From assembly GCA_018064925.1 (NCBI GenBank), contig JAGHUH010000025.1, positions 1 through 64,000 of the forward strand: DNA of 64,000 nucleotides, given 5' to 3'. Shown piece by piece: positions 6,641-14,205 of the stretch. This DNA comes from Candidatus Cacconaster stercorequi. GTDB lineage: Bacteria > Bacillota > Clostridia > Oscillospirales > Oscillospiraceae. Each line of letters starts with the position of its first letter. Position 1 is the stretch's first letter. The position numbers and the translations under genes were made by a program. The notes under the pieces were generated by a model that made no database searches, was not told the origin of the DNA, and worked only from the letters and a program-made list of their open reading frames with translations.

Positions 6641-8506
6641 TCAAATGCGTAATGCGCGCAGCGAGTTGAGAATTGCCAGCATACAAACGCCTACATCGGC
6701 AAAAACAGCCAGCCAGAGTCCTACGGAAGTTACCAGACTAAGTGCAAGGATAATCACCTTTACAGCTATTGAAAACACAATGTTTTCTTTCGCTATTCGC
6801 ATCGTTTTTCGGGCAATTCGGACAGCGAGTGGAATTTTCGACAGCGTGTCACTCATGATGACCACATCGGCACTCTCAATGGCTGCGTCGCTGCCCAGAC
6901 CACCCATGGCAATACCGACATCCGCCGCGGCCAACACCGGCGCATCGTTGATGCCGTCACCGACATACAGGAGGGTCCCCTGCCCTTTCAGCTTTTTTAA
7001 CTGTGCAACCTTATCCTCCGGCAGCAATTGCCCGAAAATCTGATCCATTCCAAGTGTCTGCCCGATGCGCTGCGCCGCAGATTGTCGGTCGCCTGAAAGC
7101 ATGGTCAGATTGTGAAATCCCAATTTGCGCAGGGCCGAAAGACTCTCTGCGGCATCTTTTTTTGCTTCGTCGCGCAGGACAATTCTGCCCAGATACTTTC
7201 CGTCCAGCGCCGCATAAACAGCCGTATCGCTGTCCGCAGCGGGATCTCCTACAAGATCACAGAGCATTTCTCTCTTGCCAACCAGCGCCGACTTACCGTC
7301 AAACAGAGCGCGAATTCCATATCCGGCTTCCTCACGAATTTCACAGATGCGCTTTTCATCCACGGTGCCGCCGTAGGCCTGACAAATTGCCTTTGCCAAC
7401 GGATGGCCAGATTGACTTTCGCAGTGTGCCGCCACTTCCAGAAGCTGCTGCGGCGACACATTTTCTGCAGGAAGCAGGCAGCTGATCCGGAACTTTCCCT
7501 CCGTCAGTGTACCGGTTTTATCGAACGCTGCAATTTCCGCCTTGGATAGCAGCTCCAGATCATTGCCGCCCTTGAACAAAATGCCGTTGTGGCTGGCGCA
7601 GCCGATGCCGGAAAACAAGCTCAGCGGCACGGAAATGACCAACGCGCATGGGCAGGAGACCACCAGAAATGTCAGCGCCTTGTGAATAAATATCGTCCAG
7701 GCGCCCCACCCCATGAGAGGTGGTATTACCGCTACTGCGGCGGCAATGGCGCAGACGAAGGGTGTGTAAACCTTGGCAAAGCGCGTAATAAACCGTTCCG
7801 GCTGCGCTTTGTTCTCCTGCGCCTCCTCTACCAGCGCCAGAATGCGGCTGACGCTGGATTGCTCAAACGGTTTGGTAACTTCGATTTCAAGAACGCCGTC
7901 ACGGTTGATGCATCCCGCTAACGCCATGTCTCCGGCACTCCATTGCTGCGGCAGAGATTCGCCGGTCAGCGCAGAGGTATCCACCGATCCGCTGCCGCTG
8001 CAGATCAGACCGTCCAGCGGAATACGCTCACCGGGACACACCAGAATGTGTGCGCCAACACGAACGGATGCCGCTTCGACCTGTACAGTGCCGTTCTCCG
8101 TTATCAGATTTGCGTGATCGGGCCGTACATTGATCAGCGCGGAAATGGCATCTCGCGAGGAATCCACCGCCCTGTCCTGCAGTAGTTCGCCGATGGAATA
8201 CAGCAGCATAACGGCCACTGCCTCCGGATATTCGCCGATGCAGAAAGCGCCGATGGACGCCACGGCCATCAGAAAGTTTTCATCAAAGAGCTCACCGCGG
8301 AGCATATTTTCCGCAGCTTCTTTCAGTACCTTCCATCCTGTCAGCAAATAGGCGATGATGCATGATGCAAGCTGCGCCTTGCCTTGGAGCAGAAAAATGG
8401 AGAGCAGGAGCAGCACTGCCGAAACCGCCATGCAGAAAAGAGCCAAGCGGCTGACGGCTTCTCCGCCGTGCTCATGCTGGTTGTGTTCATGACAATGACA
8501 GGACAT
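6641..8506 (-). CDS. Heavy-metal P1B-type ATPase, Zn2+/Cd2+/Pb2+ efflux type (ZntA/CadA-like)
   Basis: 621 residues from ATG 8506, chosen because GGAG stands at the right distance; a 12-codon longer frame lacks a good site. The N-terminus is short and metal-rich (C-H-C-H-E-H-N-Q-H-E-H) and lacks the usual HMA domain. The P-type core is complete: T-G-E-S near 181, the transmembrane metal motif C285-P-C287, phosphorylated D329 in D-K-T-G-T, S-G-H-P-L and G-D-G-I-N-D-A-P. The C-P-C motif with the SmtB-type partner indicates Zn/Cd/Pb rather than copper. It pumps metal out across the membrane. Its start overlaps the repressor gene by 20 bases, so both are read from one metal-controlled promoter. 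Confidence 0.93.
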   Translation of the reverse strand: MSCHCHEHNQHEHGGEAVSRLALFCMAVSAVLLLLSIFLLQGKAQLASCIIAYLLTGWKVLKEAAENMLRGELFDENFLMAVASIGAFCIGEYPEAVAVMLLYSIGELLQDRAVDSSRDAISALINVRPDHANLITENGTVQVEAASVRVGAHILVCPGERIPLDGLICSGSGSVDTSALTGESLPQQWSAGDMALAGCINRDGVLEIEVTKPFEQSSVSRILALVEEAQENKAQPERFITRFAKVYTPFVCAIAAAVAVIPPLMGWGAWTIFIHKALTFLVVSCPCALVISVPLSLFSGIGCASHNGILFKGGNDLELLSKAEIAAFDKTGTLTEGKFRISCLLPAENVSPQQLLEVAAHCESQSGHPLAKAICQAYGGTVDEKRICEIREEAGYGIRALFDGKSALVGKREMLCDLVGDPAADSDTAVYAALDGKYLGRIVLRDEAKKDAAESLSALRKLGFHNLTMLSGDRQSAAQRIGQTLGMDQIFGQLLPEDKVAQLKKLKGQGTLLYVGDGINDAPVLAAADVGIAMGGLGSDAAIESADVVIMSDTLSKIPLAVRIARKTMRIAKENIVFSIAVKVIILALSLVTSVGLWLAVFADVGVCMLAILNSLRALRI

Positions 8507-8873
8507 TGCTTTCTCCTTTCCGTTCTTCCGTGACATGATCAAACGCTATGGAGAAAATTTCTCCGATGTGTGCGTCATCCAGAGAGTAATACACCTCTCT
8601 CCCCTGCTTTCGCGCTTTTACCAACCGGGCACTTCGTAGAATCCGCAGTTGATGGGAAATGGCGGATTGCGTCATATGCAGCAGCGCAGACAGGTCGCAT
8701 ACGCACATTTCCTCGATCCGCAGCGCACAAATCATTCGCGCACGGGTGGAGTCGCCAAATACCCGGAATAGTTCCGAAACATCGTAGATGGGCAATTCAT
8801 CCGGCATTTGCTTCTGTACCCGCTGTACCACATCCCCGTGAATGACATTGCACTGGCAAACATCGCGTTCCAT
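8487..8873 (-). CDS. ArsR/SmtB-family metal-sensing repressor (CadC/CzrA-like)
   Basis: 128 residues with a winged helix (T-Q-S-A-I-S-H-Q-L-R-I-L-R as recognition helix, 68-80). Two metal sites are visible. The alpha-3N type has C6 and C8 near the N-terminus plus C57 and C59 (E-M-C-V-C-D, the CadC/ArsR motif). The alpha-5 type has D100, H102, H113 and E116, an exact D-x-H-x10-H-x2-E spacing known from SmtB and CzrA. Cysteines suit Cd/Pb and the alpha-5 site suits Zn. Apo-protein should sit on the palindrome at 8891-8928 and leave when metal binds. It is the first gene of the operon with the efflux ATPase. Confidence 0.93.
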   Translation of the reverse strand: MERDVCQCNVIHGDVVQRVQKQMPDELPIYDVSELFRVFGDSTRARMICALRIEEMCVCDLSALLHMTQSAISHQLRILRSARLVKARKQGREVYYSLDDAHIGEIFSIAFDHVTEERKGESNVLSLS

Positions 8874-8890
8874 CCTGACACCCCCCTAAA

Positions 8891-8928
8891 TATATGAGCA
8901 AGTATTCATATGAATATCCACTCATATA
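8891..8928. promoter_or_regulatory. Palindromic operator for the ArsR/SmtB repressor
   Basis: A 38-bp symmetrical site: the arms TATATGAG (8891-8898) and CTCATATA (8921-8928) flank a central palindrome TATTCATATGAATA (8903-8916), with 4-base links. It lies between the promoter -10 box and the repressor gene, and its right arm overlaps the -10. The layout resembles known SmtB/CadC operators. Confidence 0.85.
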
Positions 8929-8954
8929 TAACAACAGTTTGGCAAAAATGTCAA
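8926..8954 (-). promoter_or_regulatory. SigA promoter of the metal-resistance operon
   Basis: Perfect TTGACA (8954-8949), 17-base spacer, and TTATAT (8931-8926) that overlaps the operator arm, so repressor binding would block polymerase directly. Confidence 0.85.
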
Positions 8955-8995
8955 GAGAAAATTGTTAATTTGCCAATTCTTTTTCGTGCTGTTCA

Positions 8996-9024
8996 TTGAC
9001 AATATGTTGCAAATGATTTACTCT
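8996..9024 (+). promoter_or_regulatory. Promoter of the transketolase operon
   Basis: Perfect TTGACA (8996-9001), 17-base spacer and a weaker -10 TACTCT (9019-9024), about 35 bases before the start codon. Confidence 0.6.
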
Positions 9025-9059
9025 AATAAGAGATATTTATTATATGATGGAGGTTTCTC

Positions 9060-9869
9060 ATGAATACGGCAGAACTTTCCCACATTTGTAAAGAAATGCG
9101 CCGTGACATCATCAACATGACGGCAAATGCAGGCTCCGGCCATCCCGGCGGTTCCCTGTCTGCTGTTGAGCTGATGGCCAGTGTTTTCTGCAACCACATG
9201 CGCATTGATCCCAAGGATCCTCGCAAGGCCGATCGCGATCGCTTTGTGCTGAGCAAGGGTCATGCCGCTCCCTGCTACTATGCAGTTCTGGCAGAGCTGG
9301 GCTTTATTGATAAGGCCGAGTTTGCCAATTTCCGTCAGCTGCACAGCATCCTGCAGGGTCATCCCGACTACAAAAAGATTCCCGGCGTGGATGCATCCAC
9401 CGGCTCTCTGGGTCAGGGCTGCTCCATTGCCGTGGGTATGGCACTGGGTGCCAAGCATCAGGGACAGGACATCAAGGTCTACACCATTCTGGGTGACGGC
9501 GAATGTCAGGAAGGCCAGATTTGGGAGTCCTTTATGGCTGCTGCCCACTTTAAGCTGGACAACCTCACCGTGATCATCGACAACAACGGTCTGCAGATCG
9601 ACGGTACCAATGACGAGGTCATGTCCCTGGGCGATTTGCCCGCCAAGCTGCGTGCATTCGGCTTTGACCTGCACGAGGTGGACGGTCACGATCTGGATGC
9701 CATTGAGGCCGCACTCAATGCGCCTGTTGTTTCCGGCAAACCCAAGTGCATTTTGGCGCACACCGTCAAGGGCAAGGGCGTGTCCTTTATGGAAAATCAG
9801 GTGGGCTGGCACGGCAAGGCACCCAATGCAGAGCAGCGTGAACAGGCATTGAAGGAATTGGAGGACTAA
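9060..9869 (+). CDS. Transketolase, N-terminal subunit
   Basis: 269 residues, equal to the thiamine-diphosphate-binding half of transketolase. S-G-H-P-G-G-S-L-S, S-K-G-H-A-A-P and the TPP/Mg motif G-D-G-E-C-Q-E-G...N are present. In many Clostridia and archaea the enzyme is split into two polypeptides, and the second half follows three bases after the stop. The pair moves two-carbon units between sugar phosphates in the non-oxidative pentose phosphate pathway, supplying ribose-5-phosphate and erythrose-4-phosphate. Biased codons suggest high expression. GGAGG stands before ATG 9060. Confidence 0.94.
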   Translation: MNTAELSHICKEMRRDIINMTANAGSGHPGGSLSAVELMASVFCNHMRIDPKDPRKADRDRFVLSKGHAAPCYYAVLAELGFIDKAEFANFRQLHSILQGHPDYKKIPGVDASTGSLGQGCSIAVGMALGAKHQGQDIKVYTILGDGECQEGQIWESFMAAAHFKLDNLTVIIDNNGLQIDGTNDEVMSLGDLPAKLRAFGFDLHEVDGHDLDAIEAALNAPVVSGKPKCILAHTVKGKGVSFMENQVGWHGKAPNAEQREQALKELED

Positions 9870-9872
9870 ATC

Positions 9873-10799
9873 ATGAGTGAAAAGATTGCAACCCGTGAGG
9901 CCTATGGTAAGGCTCTGGTAGAGCTGGCTGCCTCCAATGAAAAAATCGTGGTGCTGGATGCCGATTTGGCCGGCGCAACCATGACCAAGCACTTCAAGGC
10001 TGCGTGCCCCGAGCGTTTCTTCGACTGTGGTATTGCCGAGGGCAATATGATGAATATCGGTGCCGGTTTGAGCACCATGGGTCTGGTTCCCTTCTGCTCC
10101 ACCTTTGCCATGTTTGGCGCAGGTCGTGCCTATGAGCAGATCCGCAACTCCATTGCCTATCCCAAGTTCAATGTAAAGATCTGCTGCTCCCATGCCGGCG
10201 TATCTGTTGGCGAGGATGGCGGCAGCCATCAGGCCATCGAGGACATCGCGCTGATGCGTATGATCCCCGGTATGACCGTGATCGTTCCCGCCGATGCCAA
10301 GGAAGCCCGCAAGGCCACCTTTGCACTGGCAGAGTTCCAGGGCCCCGCCTATATGCGTCTGGCCCGTCTGGCAACGCCTGTGTTTGAGGAAGATTATCCC
10401 TTTGAGATCGGCAAGGCCAATGTGCTGCGCGAAGGCAAGGACGCTGCTGTATTTGCCTGCGGTCTGATGGTCAACGAGGCGCTGGAGGCAGCCAAGCTGC
10501 TTTCTGCCGAGGGGATTGAGATCAGCGTGATCAATATGCATACCATCAAGCCTATTGATGCTGCGTGCGTTACCGAGTATGCCGAAAAATGCGGCAATGT
10601 GGTAACTGTGGAAGAGCACAGCATCATCGGCGGCTTGGGCGACGCTGTGGCCTCTGTCCTGATGGGTAAGGTCTGCTGCAAGTTCAAGAAGATTGGTGTC
10701 AACGATGAATTCGGCCAGTCTGGCAAGGCTGCCGATGTACTGCGCGAGTATGGCTTGACCGCTGATCAGATCGCTGCCAAGATCAAGGAGACCCTGTAA
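9873..10799 (+). CDS. Transketolase, C-terminal subunit
   Basis: 308 residues, containing the pyrimidine-binding and C-terminal domains. Seen are A-T-R-E-A-Y-G near the start, D-A-D-L-A-G-A, F-x-D-C-G-I-A-E-G-N-M with the catalytic glutamate, G-V-S-V-G-E-D-G-G-S-H-Q, and a C-terminal V-T-V-E-E-H-S-I-I-G-G-L-G. It forms the active heteromer with the preceding gene product; the three-base spacing supports balanced synthesis. A strong terminator follows. Confidence 0.94.
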   Translation: MSEKIATREAYGKALVELAASNEKIVVLDADLAGATMTKHFKAACPERFFDCGIAEGNMMNIGAGLSTMGLVPFCSTFAMFGAGRAYEQIRNSIAYPKFNVKICCSHAGVSVGEDGGSHQAIEDIALMRMIPGMTVIVPADAKEARKATFALAEFQGPAYMRLARLATPVFEEDYPFEIGKANVLREGKDAAVFACGLMVNEALEAAKLLSAEGIEISVINMHTIKPIDAACVTEYAEKCGNVVTVEEHSIIGGLGDAVASVLMGKVCCKFKKIGVNDEFGQSGKAADVLREYGLTADQIAAKIKETL

Positions 10800-10818
10800 A
10801 ATCTGATTTAGTTGCTGA

Positions 10819-10853
10819 AAAATCCCCGGTTCAATGAACCGGGGATTTTTTTT
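10819..10853. terminator. Bidirectional terminator between transketolase and aldolase genes
   Basis: A 13-bp stem (AAATCCCCGGTTC and its complement, loop AAT) is followed by eight T on the plus strand and T-rich sequence on the minus strand. Confidence 0.9.
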
Positions 10854-10868
10854 GCTGATGAAGGATGC

Positions 10869-11837
10869 TTACTCGGCCTTGCCGTCGCAGCCCAGTACAT
10901 CAATGATCTTGTGCTTGACAAGCTCCTTGATGTTGTTTCGTGCGGGCTTCAGATACTGACGGGGATCGAAGTCGGCAGGATGCTCATTGAGGTACTGACG
11001 AACGGTACCGGTCATAGCCAGACGCAGGTCAGAGTCGATATTGATCTTGCAGACGGCCATGGATGCGGCCTTGCGCAGCTGCGCTTCAGGCACACCAACG
11101 GCATCGGGCATATTGCCGCCGTTGGTATTGATCATCTTCACATACTCCTGCGGAACGGAGGAGGAACCGTGCAGCACAATGGGGAAACCGGGCAGGCGGC
11201 GGGAGACTTCTTCCAGAATGTCGAAACGCAGCGGAGGCGGCACCAGAATACCCTCCTCGTTGCGGGTACACTGATCGGGCTTGAACTTAAATGCGCCGTG
11301 GCTGGTGCCGATGGCAATGGCCAAACTGTCGCAGCCGGTGCGCTCTACGAATTCCTGCACATCCTCGGGACGGGTGTAGCTGGAATCCTCGGCGCTGACG
11401 CTCACTTCATCCTCTACGCCGGCCAGCGTACCCAGTTCGGCTTCCACGACGACGCCGCGAGCGTGCGCATACTCCACTACCTTGCGGGTGATGGCAATGT
11501 TCTCCTCAAAAGGCTTGGAGCTGGCATCAATCATAACGGAGGTGAAGCCATCATCAATGCAGGACTTGCAGGTCTCGAAGCTGTCACCATGATCCAGATG
11601 CAGGCAGATGGGCAGGCCGGTTTCGATCTCCGCGGCTTCCACCAGCTTCATCAGATAGGTACGATTGGCGTAGGCGCGAGCACCCTTGCTGACCTGCAGG
11701 ATAATGGGGGCGTTGCACTCTTTGGCCGCCTCAGTGATTCCCTGAATAATCTCCATATTGTTGACATTGAAAGCTCCGATGGCATAACCGCCCTCGTATG
11801 CCTTCTTGAACATTTCAGCAGAAGTTACCAGTGGCAT
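10869..11837 (-). CDS. fba: Fructose-bisphosphate aldolase, class II
   Basis: 322 residues. The zinc-dependent class II aldolase pattern is clear: G-A-F-N-V-N-N-M at about 21, H-L-D-H-G-D-S (metal and catalytic residues) near 79-85, E-A-E-L-G-T-L-A-G-V-E-D-E, G-T-S-H-G-A-F-K, L-H-G-S-S-S-V-P and N-I-D-S-D-L-R. It splits fructose-1,6-bisphosphate into the two triose phosphates. It is transcribed away from the phosphofructokinase gene, the preceding glycolytic step, and the two promoters overlap in the shared intergenic region. ATG 11837 follows AAGGAG. Confidence 0.96.
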   Translation of the reverse strand: MPLVTSAEMFKKAYEGGYAIGAFNVNNMEIIQGITEAAKECNAPIILQVSKGARAYANRTYLMKLVEAAEIETGLPICLHLDHGDSFETCKSCIDDGFTSVMIDASSKPFEENIAITRKVVEYAHARGVVVEAELGTLAGVEDEVSVSAEDSSYTRPEDVQEFVERTGCDSLAIAIGTSHGAFKFKPDQCTRNEEGILVPPPLRFDILEEVSRRLPGFPIVLHGSSSVPQEYVKMINTNGGNMPDAVGVPEAQLRKAASMAVCKINIDSDLRLAMTGTVRQYLNEHPADFDPRQYLKPARNNIKELVKHKIIDVLGCDGKAE

Positions 11838-11940
11838 AGTATCGTCTCCTTATCATAAAATTACATTACACAGTGCTATGGAATGATTGATCATTCTCAA
11901 TATTGCGCTGCAGTCTTTTGGTTTTGCAACCAGTAAAGAG

Positions 11941-11969
11941 TTTACATTTATTATTTTACATGATAAAAT
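11941..11969 (+). promoter_or_regulatory. Promoter of the phosphofructokinase gene
   Basis: TTTACA (11941-11946), 17-base spacer, TAAAAT (11964-11969). It overlaps a mirror-image promoter on the other strand. Confidence 0.7.
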
Positions 11970-11981
11970 AAAACTTGTAAA
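11953..11981 (-). promoter_or_regulatory. Promoter of the aldolase gene
   Basis: On the minus strand TTTACA (11981-11976), 17-base spacer, TAAAAT (11958-11953). The boxes are identical to those of the opposing promoter, and the two -10 elements form the inverted repeat TATTTTA-CATGA-TAAAATA. Confidence 0.7.
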
Positions 11982-12035
11982 TACAATACATCCTGTTTCT
12001 TTTTAGGAAATCGAATAAATTGGAGGTAGCAATCC

Positions 12036-13274
12036 ATGAAAGAATTAAAAGGTGCCTGCATCATCGGTCAATCCGGCGGCCCCACTTCTGTGATCAATGC
12101 CAGTGCTTACGGTGTGATCGACACGGCTCTTAAGTCCGGTGTCATTACACAGGTGCTTGGTGCAGAATACGGCATCAAGGGCGTGTTGGCGGATCGCTTG
12201 TTTGATATGGGGCTGGAGGATCCGGAAGAACTGCGTTTGCTGAAGTATACTCCCTCCTCTGCTTTGGGCTCCTGCCGCTATAAGATGGCAGATCCCGAGT
12301 TGGATGATACGGATTATAAGCGGATTTTAGAGGTATTCAAGAAGCACAATGTCCGCTATTTCTTCTATAACGGCGGCAACGATTCGATGGATACCTGCAA
12401 TAAGATTAATAATTATATGCGCTCTGTGGGCTATCAATGCCGTGTAATGGGCGTACCCAAGACCATTGATAATGACCTGTACGGCACCGACCACTGCCCC
12501 GGCTATGCCTCCGCTGCCAAGTATATCGCTACTTCTCTGATGGAGGTCTATCAGGACGCCCATGTTTATGATACCGGTGTTATCGTGGTAATGGAAATTA
12601 TGGGGCGTCATGCCGGTTGGCTGACTGCTGCTGCTGCATTGGCCGGTGAATACGGTGCAGGTCCCGATCTGATTTATCTGCCGGAAACTGATTTTAGTAT
12701 GCCCGCTTTCATTAAAGATGTAAAGCGAATCTACGAGGAGACCGGCGGCTGCATTATTGCCGTATCGGAGGGCATTCACTATAAAGACGGCGGATTTGTT
12801 TCCGAGGCAAAGACCGCAGCCAACGATGGTTTTGGACATGCCCAATTGGGTGGTCTGGCAACCATTCTGGCTGAGGTGTTGAAGGAAGAAACAGGCGCAA
12901 AGGTTCGTGGTATTGAGCTGAATCTTCTGCAGCGCTGCGGCGCTCATCTGGCATCAAAGACCGATATTGAGGAATCCTTTATGGCCGGCAAAGCAGCCGT
13001 GGATAATGCTATCAGAGGCATCAACGGCCGTATGATCGGCTTTGAGCGCAGCGTCCAAGATGGAAAATATGTCTGTAAGCTGAAGCTGATTCCCCTGATG
13101 GATGTTGCGAATGTCGAGAAGAAAGTTCCCCGGGAATGGATCAATGAAGCCGGCAACGGCGTGACCCATCAGTTCATCGACTATGCTCTGCCCTTGATCC
13201 AAGGTGAGCCGGATCTTCCTAAGGTGGACTCTATGCCCCGCTTTGCCAAGCTGAAAAAGATTTTGGCAGAATAA
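12036..13274 (+). CDS. 6-phosphofructokinase, pyrophosphate-type by key residues
   Basis: 412 residues, longer than the 320-residue bacterial ATP-PfkA. The substrate site shows G-G-N-D-S (113-117) and P-K-T-I-D-N-D (141-147), then G-R-H-A-G-W. The aspartate at 116 and lysine at 142 are the residues that favour pyrophosphate over ATP in the PfkA superfamily; ATP enzymes carry glycine at both positions. The reaction phosphorylates fructose-6-phosphate, reversibly if PPi is the donor, which saves ATP in fermenters. Donor choice is inferred from those residues. GGAGG precedes ATG 12036. Confidence 0.9.
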   Translation: MKELKGACIIGQSGGPTSVINASAYGVIDTALKSGVITQVLGAEYGIKGVLADRLFDMGLEDPEELRLLKYTPSSALGSCRYKMADPELDDTDYKRILEVFKKHNVRYFFYNGGNDSMDTCNKINNYMRSVGYQCRVMGVPKTIDNDLYGTDHCPGYASAAKYIATSLMEVYQDAHVYDTGVIVVMEIMGRHAGWLTAAAALAGEYGAGPDLIYLPETDFSMPAFIKDVKRIYEETGGCIIAVSEGIHYKDGGFVSEAKTAANDGFGHAQLGGLATILAEVLKEETGAKVRGIELNLLQRCGAHLASKTDIEESFMAGKAAVDNAIRGINGRMIGFERSVQDGKYVCKLKLIPLMDVANVEKKVPREWINEAGNGVTHQFIDYALPLIQGEPDLPKVDSMPRFAKLKKILAE

Positions 13275-13291
13275 GTACATCTGCAAAATAT

Positions 13292-13321
13292 AAACCGTCC
13301 GACAATATGTCGGACGGTTTT
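13292..13321. terminator. Bidirectional terminator between phosphofructokinase and coaX
   Basis: A 13-bp perfect stem (13292-13304 with 13308-13320, loop ATA). The arms begin AAA and end TTT, so T bases follow on either strand. Confidence 0.8.
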
Positions 13322-13324
13322 CTA

Positions 13325-14095
13325 CTACTTATTTTTCTGGTAAATGGTCCACAGGCCCTCCATCAGCAGATATTTGTCATAAATCACCTTGTTGCGGCAA
13401 TGTCGCACAATGACCGGCGCTGGCGTGCCGGTGGCGATGATGGTGGGTTCTTCATCGGGGATCATATCACGAATCCGATCAATGATGCCGTCCAACATAC
13501 CCGCGGTGCCATAGACAATGCCGTTGCGCATACAATCCTCGGTATTCTTACCAATCAGATTTTTGGGCTGCTGTAAGGAGATGTCCGGCAGTTGCGCCGT
13601 ATGATCGGACAGTGCATTCAGCGACAGATATACGCCGGGAAACATCAGACCACCTTCGTAGCTGCGCTTGGCAGAGATGTAAGAAACTGTGGTAGCAGTA
13701 CCCATATCAATCATGATAATAGGGGCCGGATACTTATCAAGAGCCGCCACCGCGTTGGATACCAGATCCGCGCCCAACTGATTGTGTACCTCCATTCGAA
13801 TATTCAGGCCGGTTTTCACGCCGGGGCCGACCATCATAGGCATTTTGCCCAACAGCCGAGTCAGTGCCTTCTCCATCATAAAGTTCATGGGCGGCACAAC
13901 GCTGGAGAATATAGCACCTGTTACATCCGTCAAGTCGTAGTGATACAGGGAAAAAATATTCATCAGGTCGATGCTGATCTGATCCGCCGTTTTCCGGCTG
14001 TCTGTATCAATGGAGGACAAAAACTTCAACTCCCGATTTTGATCGAAGAGTCCTACCGAAATATTGGAATTACCGATATCAATAGCCAAAAGCAT
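13325..14095 (-). CDS. coaX: Type III pantothenate kinase
   Basis: 256 residues from ATG 14095, which has AAGGAGG eight bases upstream; the 17 extra codons of the longest frame lack a site and are not conserved in this family. The ASKHA fold shows D-I-G-N-S-N at residues 5-10 (phosphate 1), D-M-G-T-A-T-T-V (phosphate 2) near 130 and a glycine-rich segment near 107. CoaX phosphorylates pantothenate as the first step of coenzyme A synthesis and, unlike type I and II kinases, is not inhibited by CoA. It is a single-gene unit; no other CoA gene adjoins it. Confidence 0.95.
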   Translation of the reverse strand: MLLAIDIGNSNISVGLFDQNRELKFLSSIDTDSRKTADQISIDLMNIFSLYHYDLTDVTGAIFSSVVPPMNFMMEKALTRLLGKMPMMVGPGVKTGLNIRMEVHNQLGADLVSNAVAALDKYPAPIIMIDMGTATTVSYISAKRSYEGGLMFPGVYLSLNALSDHTAQLPDISLQQPKNLIGKNTEDCMRNGIVYGTAGMLDGIIDRIRDMIPDEEPTIIATGTPAPVIVRHCRNKVIYDKYLLMEGLWTIYQKNK

Positions 14096-14205
14096 AAAAT
14101 CATCCTCCTTTCTGTCTATTCTATCACGCATCTTTCTGCGTGGCAAGGCAAAAAGAGATGACAGGCAGAATTACTCCCGTAAATTTAGTGTAATGCATTA
14201 TCGCT

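Noticed and set aside
8507..8542. Upstream start for the metal ATPase (12 extra codons)
   Set aside because: The downstream ATG has GGAG at the right distance, and the extra residues repeat the end region of the repressor gene in another frame.
9018..10619. 533-codon minus-strand open frame across the transketolase genes
   Set aside because: It is a mirror of two highly biased coding genes; antisense frames stay open because of their codon use. No start site or family match.
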